Assembly (NCBI GenBank): GCA_963805795.1
Contig: CAWDVG010000004.1
Location: forward strand, 124,001-188,000
Source of the DNA: CAWARU01 sp963805795
GTDB lineage: Bacteria; Pseudomonadota; Gammaproteobacteria; UBA6186; Azoamicaceae
Length of the DNA: 64,000 bases
Direction: 5' to 3'
Shown here: positions 55,618 to 63,449 of the stretch, in pieces
How positions within the stretch are numbered: position 1 is the first letter of the stretch
Layout of the letters: every line of letters starts with the position of its first letter
The notes under the pieces: generated by a model
Told to the model about the DNA's origin: nothing
Databases searched by the model: none
What the model saw: only the letters and a program-made list of their open reading frames with translations
Made by a program: the position numbers and the translations under genes

Positions 55618-56085
55618 CTAAGCCGCTGCAGTTGCGGTGGCATTGACCATGGCTTCCCCCGCCCCCAATGTAGCCACTGCTATGGTTGTTGAATTCGATG
55701 CAGCTGCTACGTTATTGAACATGTTCAAAATGGGCGGGGGTTCCCTACCTGGCATATAAGGAGCAAGCATTTCATAATTGCGTTCAAACAACACAGTAAA
55801 CAAATCAATGTCTTCTTTCCTTTGTTCTCTTTTTTCTGCGACTTTCTTGATAACTGGACTATACCATGCCCTTATATAGGCTTCTCGCATCATCATTCTG
55901 GCAGCAGGAAGTGTAGCAAAGGTAACACATATTCCTAGGTACTGAACAATGTTTTTCTCAACTAAGTCAAAAGGCAACATTTTCCACTTAGGAAAAGTTT
56001 TTTTGATTGTTAATACCAATTTGTTCATCTCCATCTGTATTGCATCCATCAATATCTCACTTACTTTTTTGACGAAGAAAATCAT
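55618..56085 (-). CDS. Unknown 155-aa protein with Ala/Thr-rich C-terminus
   Basis: Not recognised. Mostly helical: basic N-terminal helix (MNKLVLTIKKTFPKWKML), a hydrophobic, Met-rich middle (about 55-70, YLGICVTFATLPAARMMM), a charged segment (VAEKREQRKEDIDLF), a Pro-rich loop (GREPPPILN) and a final ~30 residues of Ala/Thr/Asn/Ser low complexity. The linker style is shared with the proteins at 10104, 13970 and 41176. The start may be the ATG at 56049 instead. Upstream lie the TGTTGAGA repeats. Confidence 0.6.
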   Translation of the reverse strand: MIFFVKKVSEILMDAIQMEMNKLVLTIKKTFPKWKMLPFDLVEKNIVQYLGICVTFATLPAARMMMREAYIRAWYSPVIKKVAEKREQRKEDIDLFTVLFERNYEMLAPYMPGREPPPILNMFNNVAAASNSTTIAVATLGAGEAMVNATATAAA

Positions 56086-56094
56086 TGTAAAAAT

Positions 56095-56192
56095 TTTATC
56101 TCAACAGAATGGAAAATGACGATTTGTTGAGAAAATAAATAATATTAAAATATCTCAAAGGATTGACATTTGACAATTTGTTGAGATAAAAA
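56095..56192. promoter_or_regulatory. Promoter with repeated TTTGTTGAGATAAAA operator
   Basis: TTTTATCTCAACA (about 56095-56106), TTTGTTGAGA (56122-56131), a partial copy near 56151 and TTTGTTGAGATAAAA (56178-56192). On the plus strand TTGACA (56171-56176), 17 bases, and TATAGA (about 56194) form a near-consensus sigma70 promoter with the operator in its spacer. It points to a strong ribosome site (AAGGAGG) and an ATG at 56224 that runs only nine codons, so the gene it served appears to be lost. It also lies upstream of the minus-strand gene at 55618. Confidence 0.5.
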
Positions 56193-56242
56193 TATAGACT
56201 AGTAAATAAAGAAGGAGGATTTGTATGGACGGTTTTAACCAA

Positions 56243-56322
56243 ACCACACAATAGGACCCAAAGGTAATATGATTCGGATCGAGACCTGTTTCTTCTTTTA
56301 GCTCTCGAATCGCTGTTTCGCG
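56243..56322 (-). pseudogene. Nudix hydrolase remnant
   Basis: The minus strand reads RETAIRELKEETGLDPNHIT, the C-terminal half of a canonical Nudix box, followed by FGSYC and then loss of similarity. The preceding GG.xxxE half is gone, and no frame continues. The surrounding 56323-56628 has only scattered protein-like pieces. Confidence 0.65.
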
Positions 56323-56628
56323 GTTAATTTACAAAATTTTCTTGAGTATAGGCAGGAGATACTACGAGATATCTTTTATCTAGTCAAGTTCTAGTTCTCG
56401 ATGGCGGTAACCTTCGATGAAGGCAGTGGCCAATTATTCTTTCATTATCCTCATTTCTATCAAAAATAACAGAGAACCCTGTAAGTACTCTGTCTCGATG
56501 CGTGATATTATATCGCAAGATCTTCCAATACTGGCATCAGTTGCTTATCAGCAGTATCAACAATAGGTTGTCCAAGAGCACTAAAAAGATGTCGGAAGCG
56601 TGCATGGACAAGTGTTGGGAATGGTAAA

Positions 56629-57303
56629 TTATGCTCTTTCTGAAGGCTGAGATTTCATGGTTAAATTACCATCGATTAGCGTTATTTCAATCCTTTCTTT
56701 TGAACTGCCCACATTTTTCCTTTTCAAATGGACAAAACCTACCTCACCAGTTGACTTAACATGCGTCCCTCCACAAGAAACTTTAGAAAACCCTTCTATT
56801 TCCCAATAACGTCTCTGGGCTTCAACATCGTTAAACCCAGTTTTGATAACGAGATCTTTTTTGATGATCTCATTATAATCAGATAAGATATCATGGAAAA
56901 TAACTGAAATATTTTGATTATGCACAAAATCTATTCTGGCTTTTGTTTCAGCAATATGCGCTCCTATTTTTTCAAGTGTTAATTTTTGAGTAGCAAGTTC
57001 AAGAATTAATTCAGTAGCGAAATGTAAGCGCATGAGCCGATATCTACGCAGCCAATCTATAGTCATTTCTACCTTATCCCCTAGCTGCAAGTCATGTCCC
57101 TCTTCTAATTGGTAATAAATATCTTTGCCAACTATTTCTGAATTCATGACGGGTTTTCCATTGACATAGGCTTTATCGCTTTCTTGCCCACCAGAAAAAG
57201 AAAAGGCAATGGTCTCATTAAATAATACGCGATTGTTATCAATAGAAACAACGCTTGTTGTAAGACTTCGTTGATAAGGATTGTCCCAAAATATTTTACG
57301 CAT
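56629..57303 (-). CDS. AlaX-type alanyl-tRNA editing protein
   Basis: 224 residues. N-terminal barrel with FSFSGGQESDKAYVNG (from the GGQxxD motif), then the editing domain. Metal ligands: His in RLHFATELI, and Cys and His in VSCGGTHVKSTGEVG. The first His motif is HFATE instead of HTAxH, so one ligand may be missing. Hydrolyses mischarged Ser- or Gly-tRNA(Ala). In one unit with the DUF2000 gene upstream (32-base gap). Confidence 0.85.
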   Translation of the reverse strand: MRKIFWDNPYQRSLTTSVVSIDNNRVLFNETIAFSFSGGQESDKAYVNGKPVMNSEIVGKDIYYQLEEGHDLQLGDKVEMTIDWLRRYRLMRLHFATELILELATQKLTLEKIGAHIAETKARIDFVHNQNISVIFHDILSDYNEIIKKDLVIKTGFNDVEAQRRYWEIEGFSKVSCGGTHVKSTGEVGFVHLKRKNVGSSKERIEITLIDGNLTMKSQPSERA

Positions 57304-57335
57304 ATAAACTCCTAAATATTAGGTTTGGGCTATTT

Positions 57336-57758
57336 TTATTGCCATAATGAGAATTTTCTGGTTAATTCAGTTACTTTATCCCAGTCGCCAAATAAAACGA
57401 TTCCGTAGTAAATAAGGTCCTCGTCTTTTACCTGTTTAGTTCTTGCGATTTGTTCCTTGCAGGTTCCAACCGTCATGGTATCTGTAAAATCATTAAAAGA
57501 AATTTTATGCAAAATGGCTTCATGACGCAATTTCCTAATTTTATTAGAATTGGCAGATAATATTATAAATGGACATTCCGAGATATAGGGATGTATTCCA
57601 CCGTTTGCATCTATATAGTTTGTTAGACGTAACGCATCTATTCCAAGGACAGAACCATGCCCTATACACATATGAGCAAGAGCATTCATAACTTTACCAG
57701 GTTCAATGCTTTTATTGAGTATTGCGACCAATTTATTTTGGAATTTCTCTTCTGACAT
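57336..57758 (-). CDS. DUF2000 family protein
   Basis: 140 residues from the ATG at 57758 with GGAGG upstream. NKLVAILNKSIEPGKVMNALAHMCIG at the start and the C-terminal YYGIVLFGDWDKVTELTRKFSLW are typical. The fold resembles Pth2-type peptidyl-tRNA hydrolases, although the biochemical role is not established. Its pairing with AlaX suggests a link to tRNA quality control (inference). Divergent from the XRE-cupin regulator. Confidence 0.88.
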   Translation of the reverse strand: MSEEKFQNKLVAILNKSIEPGKVMNALAHMCIGHGSVLGIDALRLTNYIDANGGIHPYISECPFIILSANSNKIRKLRHEAILHKISFNDFTDTMTVGTCKEQIARTKQVKDEDLIYYGIVLFGDWDKVTELTRKFSLWQ

Positions 57759-57815
57759 AAGGGTTCCTCCAAATATAGGGATTAATATAACCAAGTATTT
57801 ACACTGGGCTCATTA

Positions 57816-57865
57816 TGCGCTATAACGCACCTTAAGGCCATCATATCATTGTACGTTATGACGCA
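57816..57865. promoter_or_regulatory. Paired palindromic operators between DUF2000 and the XRE-cupin gene
   Basis: TGCGCTATAACGCA (57816-57829) and TACGTTATGACGCA (57852-57865) are two near-palindromic 14-mers, centres 36 bases apart, in the divergent gap. This is the expected place for binding by the XRE regulator encoded at 57916, which would control both itself and the DUF2000-alaX unit. Confidence 0.6.
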
Positions 57866-57915
57866 CAAGCGATTTTTTAAAATTTGATAAATATTGAGGG
57901 TAATCTATAAATTGT

Positions 57916-58488
57916 ATGAAAATGAATAGCATATACAAGCAAATTTCTTTAACTCTAAAGAATTTACGAGCAGAACGGGGATGGAGTCTCGACATGACGT
58001 CCACAAAAACGGGGGTCAGCAAGGCCATGCTAGGACAGATTGAACGCGAAGAATCTAGTCCTACGATTGCAACCCTATGGAAAATTGCCAGTGGCTTTAA
58101 TGTTCCATTCTCTTCCTTTATCGCAGATAGGGATGATATCCATGCATATGATCACAAACCTGTTCATCGTAAGGGTAAAACCCAACATATTCATCCCAAA
58201 GATGAAAAGATTCGTGTTTTTTCGCTTTTTCCATATGATGCACAGTTTAATTTTGAAGTGTTTAAGATAGAGTTATTGCCAGGTTGTGAACATCTATCAC
58301 CAGCTCATCAACCAGGCGTGGTAGAACATGTGATTGTTCTGGAAGGGACACTAGAAATTCTAGTGAATGGGAAATGGCGTTCTGTAAAGAAAGCTGAAGG
58401 CTTACGTTTTAATGCTGACAAACCTCATGGCTATAGAAATCTGAGCTCTAAAATCGCTAGCTTCAACGATATTATTCATTACCCTTAA
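57916..58488 (+). CDS. XRE-family regulator with C-terminal cupin
   Basis: 190 residues. Residues ~8-65 form the helix-turn-helix (TSTKTGVSKAMLGQIEREES). Residues ~110-185 form a cupin (VVEHVIVLEGTLEILVNGK, ADKPHGYRN) that binds a small ligand. Autoregulation is suggested by the two palindromes upstream. Its 3' end overlaps the AAC(3) gene by 17 bases in convergent orientation. Confidence 0.92.
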   Translation: MKMNSIYKQISLTLKNLRAERGWSLDMTSTKTGVSKAMLGQIEREESSPTIATLWKIASGFNVPFSSFIADRDDIHAYDHKPVHRKGKTQHIHPKDEKIRVFSLFPYDAQFNFEVFKIELLPGCEHLSPAHQPGVVEHVIVLEGTLEILVNGKWRSVKKAEGLRFNADKPHGYRNLSSKIASFNDIIHYP

Positions 58489-59380
58489 TCTGTTTCGTAT
58501 CGTCATGCACAGGCTCACACCATTCTGTATCATGGTAATGCTCATAAAGTAAAGAGATTGCTGAATTACCTACACGAGTGCAGAAATTACGAGCAGCATT
58601 AAAACCTAAAGGACTATACAAAGAGGTAATACCCAATATAGCCAGTATGGTTCCCAGAAACGAGGCTGCATTCCCTACCTTGCAGGCCGTTAATTTCTTC
58701 TTTTCTATATAGTCTTTGGTTATGAGTGGGAAATAATCTTCTGGCCAATGAACAACCCCCTGGCTGGTATCGAATTCTTCTATTTCAATCCAAACTTTGA
58801 TACCGTCTTGAAAGATGGGACATGTCCACTTTACAATACGCTTATTTTGGATTTTACAAACATCTTCTGCATAATGATACAACGTAATATGGGCTAATGG
58901 AGACCCCAAGACTAAAATCTTCCCACCCAATTGGCAAAACTTATCAAGCGGACTTCTCCTACCATACCCATAATTTAGGGGATGATTTTCTGTTATAAAT
59001 TCAGCATTTTTGCCCGGTGCACAAACTGAAGCGCCAGGATTTTGGCTTCTAAATGTATAGGGTGTTGTTCTTAAAAATTCCGCTAAGATACCATGATCTC
59101 GCTTTGCTCTAGAACAATGGATATCAAATGGAGGCAATTCTTCTAAATACAATTTTTGTTTTTTTACATCCCATTCTTTAAGATGATATGGGCTGTCCTC
59201 CCAACCAACATACATCATTAATGTACCTGTTTGCCCAACAACATCCATAATCGCCTGAATTACCATGTCAGGACCACCAATGATTTCACCTATGGCCTTA
59301 ATAGAGGCGTGCAACATGATAGTATCGCCAGGTGATAAATACGAGTGTTCTGAATAATTTTGAGATCGAATATATTCCAT
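58472..59380 (-). CDS. Aminoglycoside N3-acetyltransferase-like (AAC(3))
   Basis: 302 residues. Family motifs: GDTIMLHASIKAIG, GGPDMVIQAIMDVVG, TLMMYVGWEDSPY, RTTPYTFRSQNPGASVCA, HPLNYGYGRRSPLDK, GGKILVLGSPL and ITLYHYAE with the catalytic His. The AAC(3)-IV/VI-like core is about 260 residues; an extra C-terminal ~40 has a hydrophobic stretch. It acetylates the 3-amino group of deoxystreptamine aminoglycosides, or an unknown natural amine. No mobile element touches it directly. Confidence 0.88.
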   Translation of the reverse strand: MEYIRSQNYSEHSYLSPGDTIMLHASIKAIGEIIGGPDMVIQAIMDVVGQTGTLMMYVGWEDSPYHLKEWDVKKQKLYLEELPPFDIHCSRAKRDHGILAEFLRTTPYTFRSQNPGASVCAPGKNAEFITENHPLNYGYGRRSPLDKFCQLGGKILVLGSPLAHITLYHYAEDVCKIQNKRIVKWTCPIFQDGIKVWIEIEEFDTSQGVVHWPEDYFPLITKDYIEKKKLTACKVGNAASFLGTILAILGITSLYSPLGFNAARNFCTRVGNSAISLLYEHYHDTEWCEPVHDDTKQIKGNE

Positions 59381-59405
59381 TTTGACTCATACTAACTCGT
59401 AAATA

Positions 59406-60029
59406 TTAACCTTTAATCGCGAATCCTCGAATGGTAGGACGTACGATCGCAGGAACACCACGCATACTCTGGCGTTTGATTTCACCAATATTAAAACCTG
59501 CGCTAGCAATGGCATCCTCAGTATGGCGTGTAATGTGACAACCAGCCGCAATGTATTTCCACAAAAATGCTAACCGACACTGCCACAGATATCGTGCATT
59601 ATTATTGGTCGCAGCAACATGTTCAATAAAATAAAGCTTACCTTGAGGTTTCAAAACACGATGAATTTCGGATAGAGTTTTTTCTAAATCATTAACCGAA
59701 CATAGGACTAATGTACATATAACAGCATCAAAACTTTCATCAGGGAATGAAACACGCTCAGCCTTATCATTTAAAAGCTCAATATTGGCTTGCTTACTAC
59801 TGGTTATTTTTACTTGCAATTGTTTACGCATATGAACACTAGGCTCTATGAGTACTAAACGTTTAACAGAATCAGGATAAAACTCAAGATTAGCACCAGT
59901 ACCACAGCCCAACTCTAGAACATTACCAGATATATTTTCTAGCAATTGCTGACGCCAGTCTCTTAAGCCTTTGTCTTCAGCATCCTACATAATATTATCA
60001 TAAACCTTCGCCATTAACCATTGACACAT
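59406..60029 (-). pseudogene. Class I SAM methyltransferase with an in-frame amber codon
   Basis: The methyltransferase frame is intact from 59945 down (VLELGCGTGANLEFYP motif I, RLVLIEPS motif II, VICTLVLCSV, LKPQGKLYFIEHV). Upstream in the same frame, the natural start region (ATG at 60014 or 60029) reads MCQWLMAKVYDNIM, then TAG at 59985-59987, then DAEDKGLRDWRQQLL. One nonsense codon thus separates the start from the rest; only a TTG at 59945 offers restart, with no ribosome site. Otherwise a METTL7-like small-molecule methyltransferase. Confidence 0.75.
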
Positions 60030-60209
60030 ATATCAGCCTCAAATACCACAAACTTATCTCCTAGCTTCTTTTTCAAATCAGGTATAACTGCTCAGAAGAT
60101 CTTTAGAGGCCATCAAGAATCAGTTTCCGTCCGGTGATGCCTTGCGTATGCATGAGGATACCACAAGAAATAAAACTGATATTTTGCTTGGAAAAAAGCC
60201 GAATATGAG

Positions 60210-60455
60210 TTACGCAAGCTTACGACGCCTAGTACTAGGCTTTTTAAGCGGCATCTTGTTTGGCTGTTTCTTATTTTTGGCTTTCTTCAACTCAACCACT
60301 TTTTTCTTTTTGGAGCTAACAGACTCTCCTTCTATCTCAATGCCAAATAGAGTCGATAAATCTTCCTCTGCCAGAAGATCTGAAGGACAAGCAGCTTTGC
60401 CTGAAAGAGAACTGACTTTAACCTGCTGAATGGTTCTGATGCCTTTTTTAACAAT
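60210..60455 (-). pseudogene. Unrecognised Lys-rich open frame without start
   Basis: About 80 codons in frame to a TAA at 60210, reading KKGIRTIQQVKVSSLSGKAA, then LLAEEDLSTLFGIEIEGE and a Lys/Arg-rich tail. Protein-like but no ATG; a different frame from the AbiEii remnant it adjoins. Unrecognised; probably the C-terminal end of a truncated gene. Confidence 0.35.
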
Positions 60456-60742
60456 AAATTCTCTTCAAATTCTGCTCGAGAAACCTTAAGCCCCATAAAA
60501 TCCATGCAACTAGAAAAACAATTTAATATCTTATCAATATTGATAGGCAATTGCCTTAAGGCTATAGCCAAATCATACAAATCCCTACCTTTTCGGCGCT
60601 GGAATAAGGCACGTAATTTTGTTCCCAACAATTCCTCTATCGTATAAGTAGCAATATTCGCTTTTCCTTTAAACCATGGAGAATCAACAGCAAAAGGAAC
60701 TGTCTTTAGATCGTTCGCTGATTCTAATAAGTGACATCATCT
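60455..60742 (-). pseudogene. AbiEii-family toxin, C-terminal remnant
   Basis: The minus strand reads VPFAVDSPWFKGKANIATYT, then IEELLGTKLRALFQRRKGRD and LKVSRAEFEENLLLKKA, which is the C-terminal half of AbiEii/AbiGii-type nucleotidyltransferase toxins. The N-terminal catalytic core and any AbiEi antitoxin are missing; an in-frame stop lies just upstream at about 60743. Confidence 0.8.
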
Positions 60743-60760
60743 ATGATAATTCCCTTCTTT

Positions 60761-63205
60761 TTAAGAAGGACCCTTGCGAGGAATATCCTCGATGTCTTTT
60801 TCTTGATTTGTTGAGGTTGCAGGTCCTTCATCCGTCTTGGGGTTTGGTTTTGTCCCTTGGCAACACAACGGCTCTTTTGTGGTTTTTTCTTGCATCTCAT
60901 GTTTTTCCTTAGTAAACTTTATATTCTGTACATCTGAAGCTGTTCCAGCAACTGCAGAATTAACTGCCATTCGTTTTTTAAATCCAATTAATGAAAAGGA
61001 TTCCATTGCTTTTTCCATTTTGGCAAAGTCAAATTGGTTCAGGAAGAGATAATCTAAAACATGATCTGCCATTTTATTAAGTTTATAAGTAATTCGTTCA
61101 TTCCGTTCTTTTGTATCAATAGTTTTAAAGTGTTTTTTAGAAGACTGGAAGGTTGTTTCTTTTTTCTTATTAATAGCCAAAGATTGTTCCGCTAGATTTC
61201 TTCCGGGAATGGTTTCTTCCAGAAGTTTTATAGATTGTTCTGAACGCATAAATCGTAATGGTAATAAACATGAATGGACGGAAAATGGAAAACTTTTATT
61301 TTGTTTTCCAGTTTCTCCCGAATTCAAAACCATTCCAGTCAGGTTCTGTGAAACAAACTCAAATATATTACTATGATATTTTGGTTCTAAAAAATTGCCG
61401 ATAGTATATAAATCCTGAACATCTTTTAGGGCATATACTGTGCACCCTGCTCCAGAATGTTGTCTTTTTCTATCTGAAAGAAATACGGTTAATTCTTCAA
61501 AAACATTTGAACATTGAGACATAATCAAATCGTGTGTTTTTGATTCGTGAGAACCAAGTGAGTCAATAATCAAAATTCGGCATTTCCCCTGTTCTAGGAT
61601 CTCTATTTCGCCTGAAATCCAATGATCCGCCGTTGGATTAAATACAGAATGTGACGATGCAAATGTTATAAATCTTTCTTTTATTGGGGGTGTTTTCAAA
61701 CTTAACAGAGTCAAAAATTCCTTAAGTTCCGAGTTCTGTAACACTGTTGGATGAAATGAATATAATTTTTTCCTTTGATTTGTTTCTGTACATACTAATT
61801 GTGCTGCATATGCATTTATTTCACGAAATGGTGTCGAAAACTGGGTCATAATATTCGAGACGTTTAGTCGGGCAGGGTAGGGCACTGTTAACAAACGTTT
61901 TATAACTTGATTAGTTTTGTGATCGAGGCTAGATAATACCTTTTCAAATAAATCGGGGTAAGATTCCTTTAGATTACCAAGCACCACGGCATTGTATGTT
62001 TTTGCTGCAGTATTTAAAAAAGGGAGGAATAGTTTTTCTTTTTCTTCTTTTGATAGAACGTTATATGCATCTAAAATGATTTGAGACCACGAAGGATATG
62101 GAAATAATAATTTGCTTACATCATCCATCTTATTTAATTCAATGGATAACTTTAAATAAGTTGCTATGAAATTTTTTAATAAATTTGGATATTTATCGCG
62201 ATTTAATCCCACAGGGCTAGATTGTATAAATTTAAAGACTGAAAATGCAAAATTTTCAGGTTCTCTAGAATAATCTTTCAGAAAATAATCCCTCAACCTG
62301 TCATTAAATGACTTCAATAGCTCTTCTTCTCGTTGTGTCCACTCATAGGGAGGCTCGGCCTCTTTCTTTGTTAGGTTATTCAATGCATCACGTATAGATT
62401 TTTGAACTTCCGAATTTTGGGAAGATAAAATTTTGTCAAATAAAATAGGTGTTGTTTTTTGAATGGAAAATAGCAAATATATATTGTTATGATTATTAAA
62501 AGAGTTGATGAAATAATTTAATAAGAGAATCCGTTCCCTATCTGAAAAATGTTCATAGGCTTTAATTGTATCAGCATTCCATGCTGCTTTGGACGCCAAT
62601 AGCTCACTAGCTCTTTGAGCATTATTCAAGTTAATCGATTTTTGTAAGAATAATATCATTAATTGGCTTGTTAAATTTGGATTGGCATTCCTGCAAGATT
62701 TACTTTCGTAACATGATCGTATTGCTTTAAAACAATACTCCATGTTGAATGTTGATTCATTAGTTAAAAGAACAGAAAAAAACGGTAGCATTTTTTCTGC
62801 AAGCCCTTTTGAGTTCTTTGCTTCCAAGTTGTCATATAGATCTAGGGGGCTATCAGGATGACAAACGAAAGCCTCCATCGCCTTTTTGAAATCTCCGGAT
62901 TGGATGCAATCTATCATCGGGTTTTTTGAAAAGGATAGTTTTTCATCTAGTCTTTTACGTTCATGTTCGTTTAAGGCAATATAAAATTGTTCGAATAGTT
63001 TAAGATTGGCTGTTTTTAGGGCAAATAAAAAATTGCTAGAACTGGAGCTCGGGCGGCGTGAAAAAATAATCTCTAATATCTTTTTTTGGTTATCAGGTGA
63101 TTGCAAACTATATATTTTTGCAATGATCATGTCAGAACTATAGCATTTAAGTGCAAGACATTTTGGAAGGTTCACCAAAACAATCATAAGGATATATGTA
63201 CACAT
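60761..63205 (-). CDS. Large unknown protein with CE-clan cysteine protease/acetyltransferase-like core
   Basis: 814 residues from the ATG at 63205 (GGA nine bases upstream; 63214 is an alternative). Residues ~25-470 form a helical region with solenoid-like segments. Residues ~500-610 show the CE-clan order His-Asp-Gln-Cys: His528 in DHWISGEIEI, Asp548 in LIIDSLG, Gln582 and Cys588 in RQHSGAGCTVYAL, with the Q-x5-C spacing of Ulp1/YopJ-type enzymes. The C-terminal ~130 residues are Lys/Glu/Thr-rich and probably disordered. CE-clan enzymes in pathogens act as deubiquitinases or Ser/Thr acetyltransferases in host cells. The N-terminal hydrophobic stretch (CTYILMIVLVNLP) is short and may not be a signal. 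Assignment to a subfamily is not possible by eye. Confidence 0.7.
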   Translation of the reverse strand: MCTYILMIVLVNLPKCLALKCYSSDMIIAKIYSLQSPDNQKKILEIIFSRRPSSSSSNFLFALKTANLKLFEQFYIALNEHERKRLDEKLSFSKNPMIDCIQSGDFKKAMEAFVCHPDSPLDLYDNLEAKNSKGLAEKMLPFFSVLLTNESTFNMEYCFKAIRSCYESKSCRNANPNLTSQLMILFLQKSINLNNAQRASELLASKAAWNADTIKAYEHFSDRERILLLNYFINSFNNHNNIYLLFSIQKTTPILFDKILSSQNSEVQKSIRDALNNLTKKEAEPPYEWTQREEELLKSFNDRLRDYFLKDYSREPENFAFSVFKFIQSSPVGLNRDKYPNLLKNFIATYLKLSIELNKMDDVSKLLFPYPSWSQIILDAYNVLSKEEKEKLFLPFLNTAAKTYNAVVLGNLKESYPDLFEKVLSSLDHKTNQVIKRLLTVPYPARLNVSNIMTQFSTPFREINAYAAQLVCTETNQRKKLYSFHPTVLQNSELKEFLTLLSLKTPPIKERFITFASSHSVFNPTADHWISGEIEILEQGKCRILIIDSLGSHESKTHDLIMSQCSNVFEELTVFLSDRKRQHSGAGCTVYALKDVQDLYTIGNFLEPKYHSNIFEFVSQNLTGMVLNSGETGKQNKSFPFSVHSCLLPLRFMRSEQSIKLLEETIPGRNLAEQSLAINKKKETTFQSSKKHFKTIDTKERNERITYKLNKMADHVLDYLFLNQFDFAKMEKAMESFSLIGFKKRMAVNSAVAGTASDVQNIKFTKEKHEMQEKTTKEPLCCQGTKPNPKTDEGPATSTNQEKDIEDIPRKGPS

Positions 63206-63380
63206 AAGTAACATTCCAATTTTAAGTTAGAATTTAAAATTATTATGTTTCGATATCCCTTTACAGATTATTTATATCTCTGAGCCCATTGTTCGTTGAA
63301 AACAGGGTATATACACTGAAGGATCCACAAAGAAAAAATGGAGAAGATAGCCTGGTTGTATAACTGTAATTCAGACACTA

Positions 63381-63419
63381 GAAAAAGGCGATAGTACACC
63401 ATACCATCTGGCCTTTTTC
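63381..63419 (-). terminator. Hairpin downstream of the transposase gene
   Basis: GAAAAAGGC (63381-63389) and GCCTTTTTC (63411-63419) form a perfect 9-bp stem with a 21-base loop, 31 bases past the transposase stop. No T-run beyond the stem; the T-rich arm may serve. Could also be part of the element's end. Confidence 0.4.
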
Positions 63420-63449
63420 GATCAAAAACTATGTTGTGAGTTTACTTTC

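Noticed and set aside
56224..56253. Nine-codon frame after a strong ribosome site as a leader peptide
   Set aside because: No regulatory codon run, and no attenuator or downstream gene follows.
60142..60429. 95-codon plus-strand frame with a hydrophobic stretch
   Set aside because: It is antisense to the protein-like Lys-rich frame, lacks a ribosome site, and its hydrophobic run is the complement of Lys codons.
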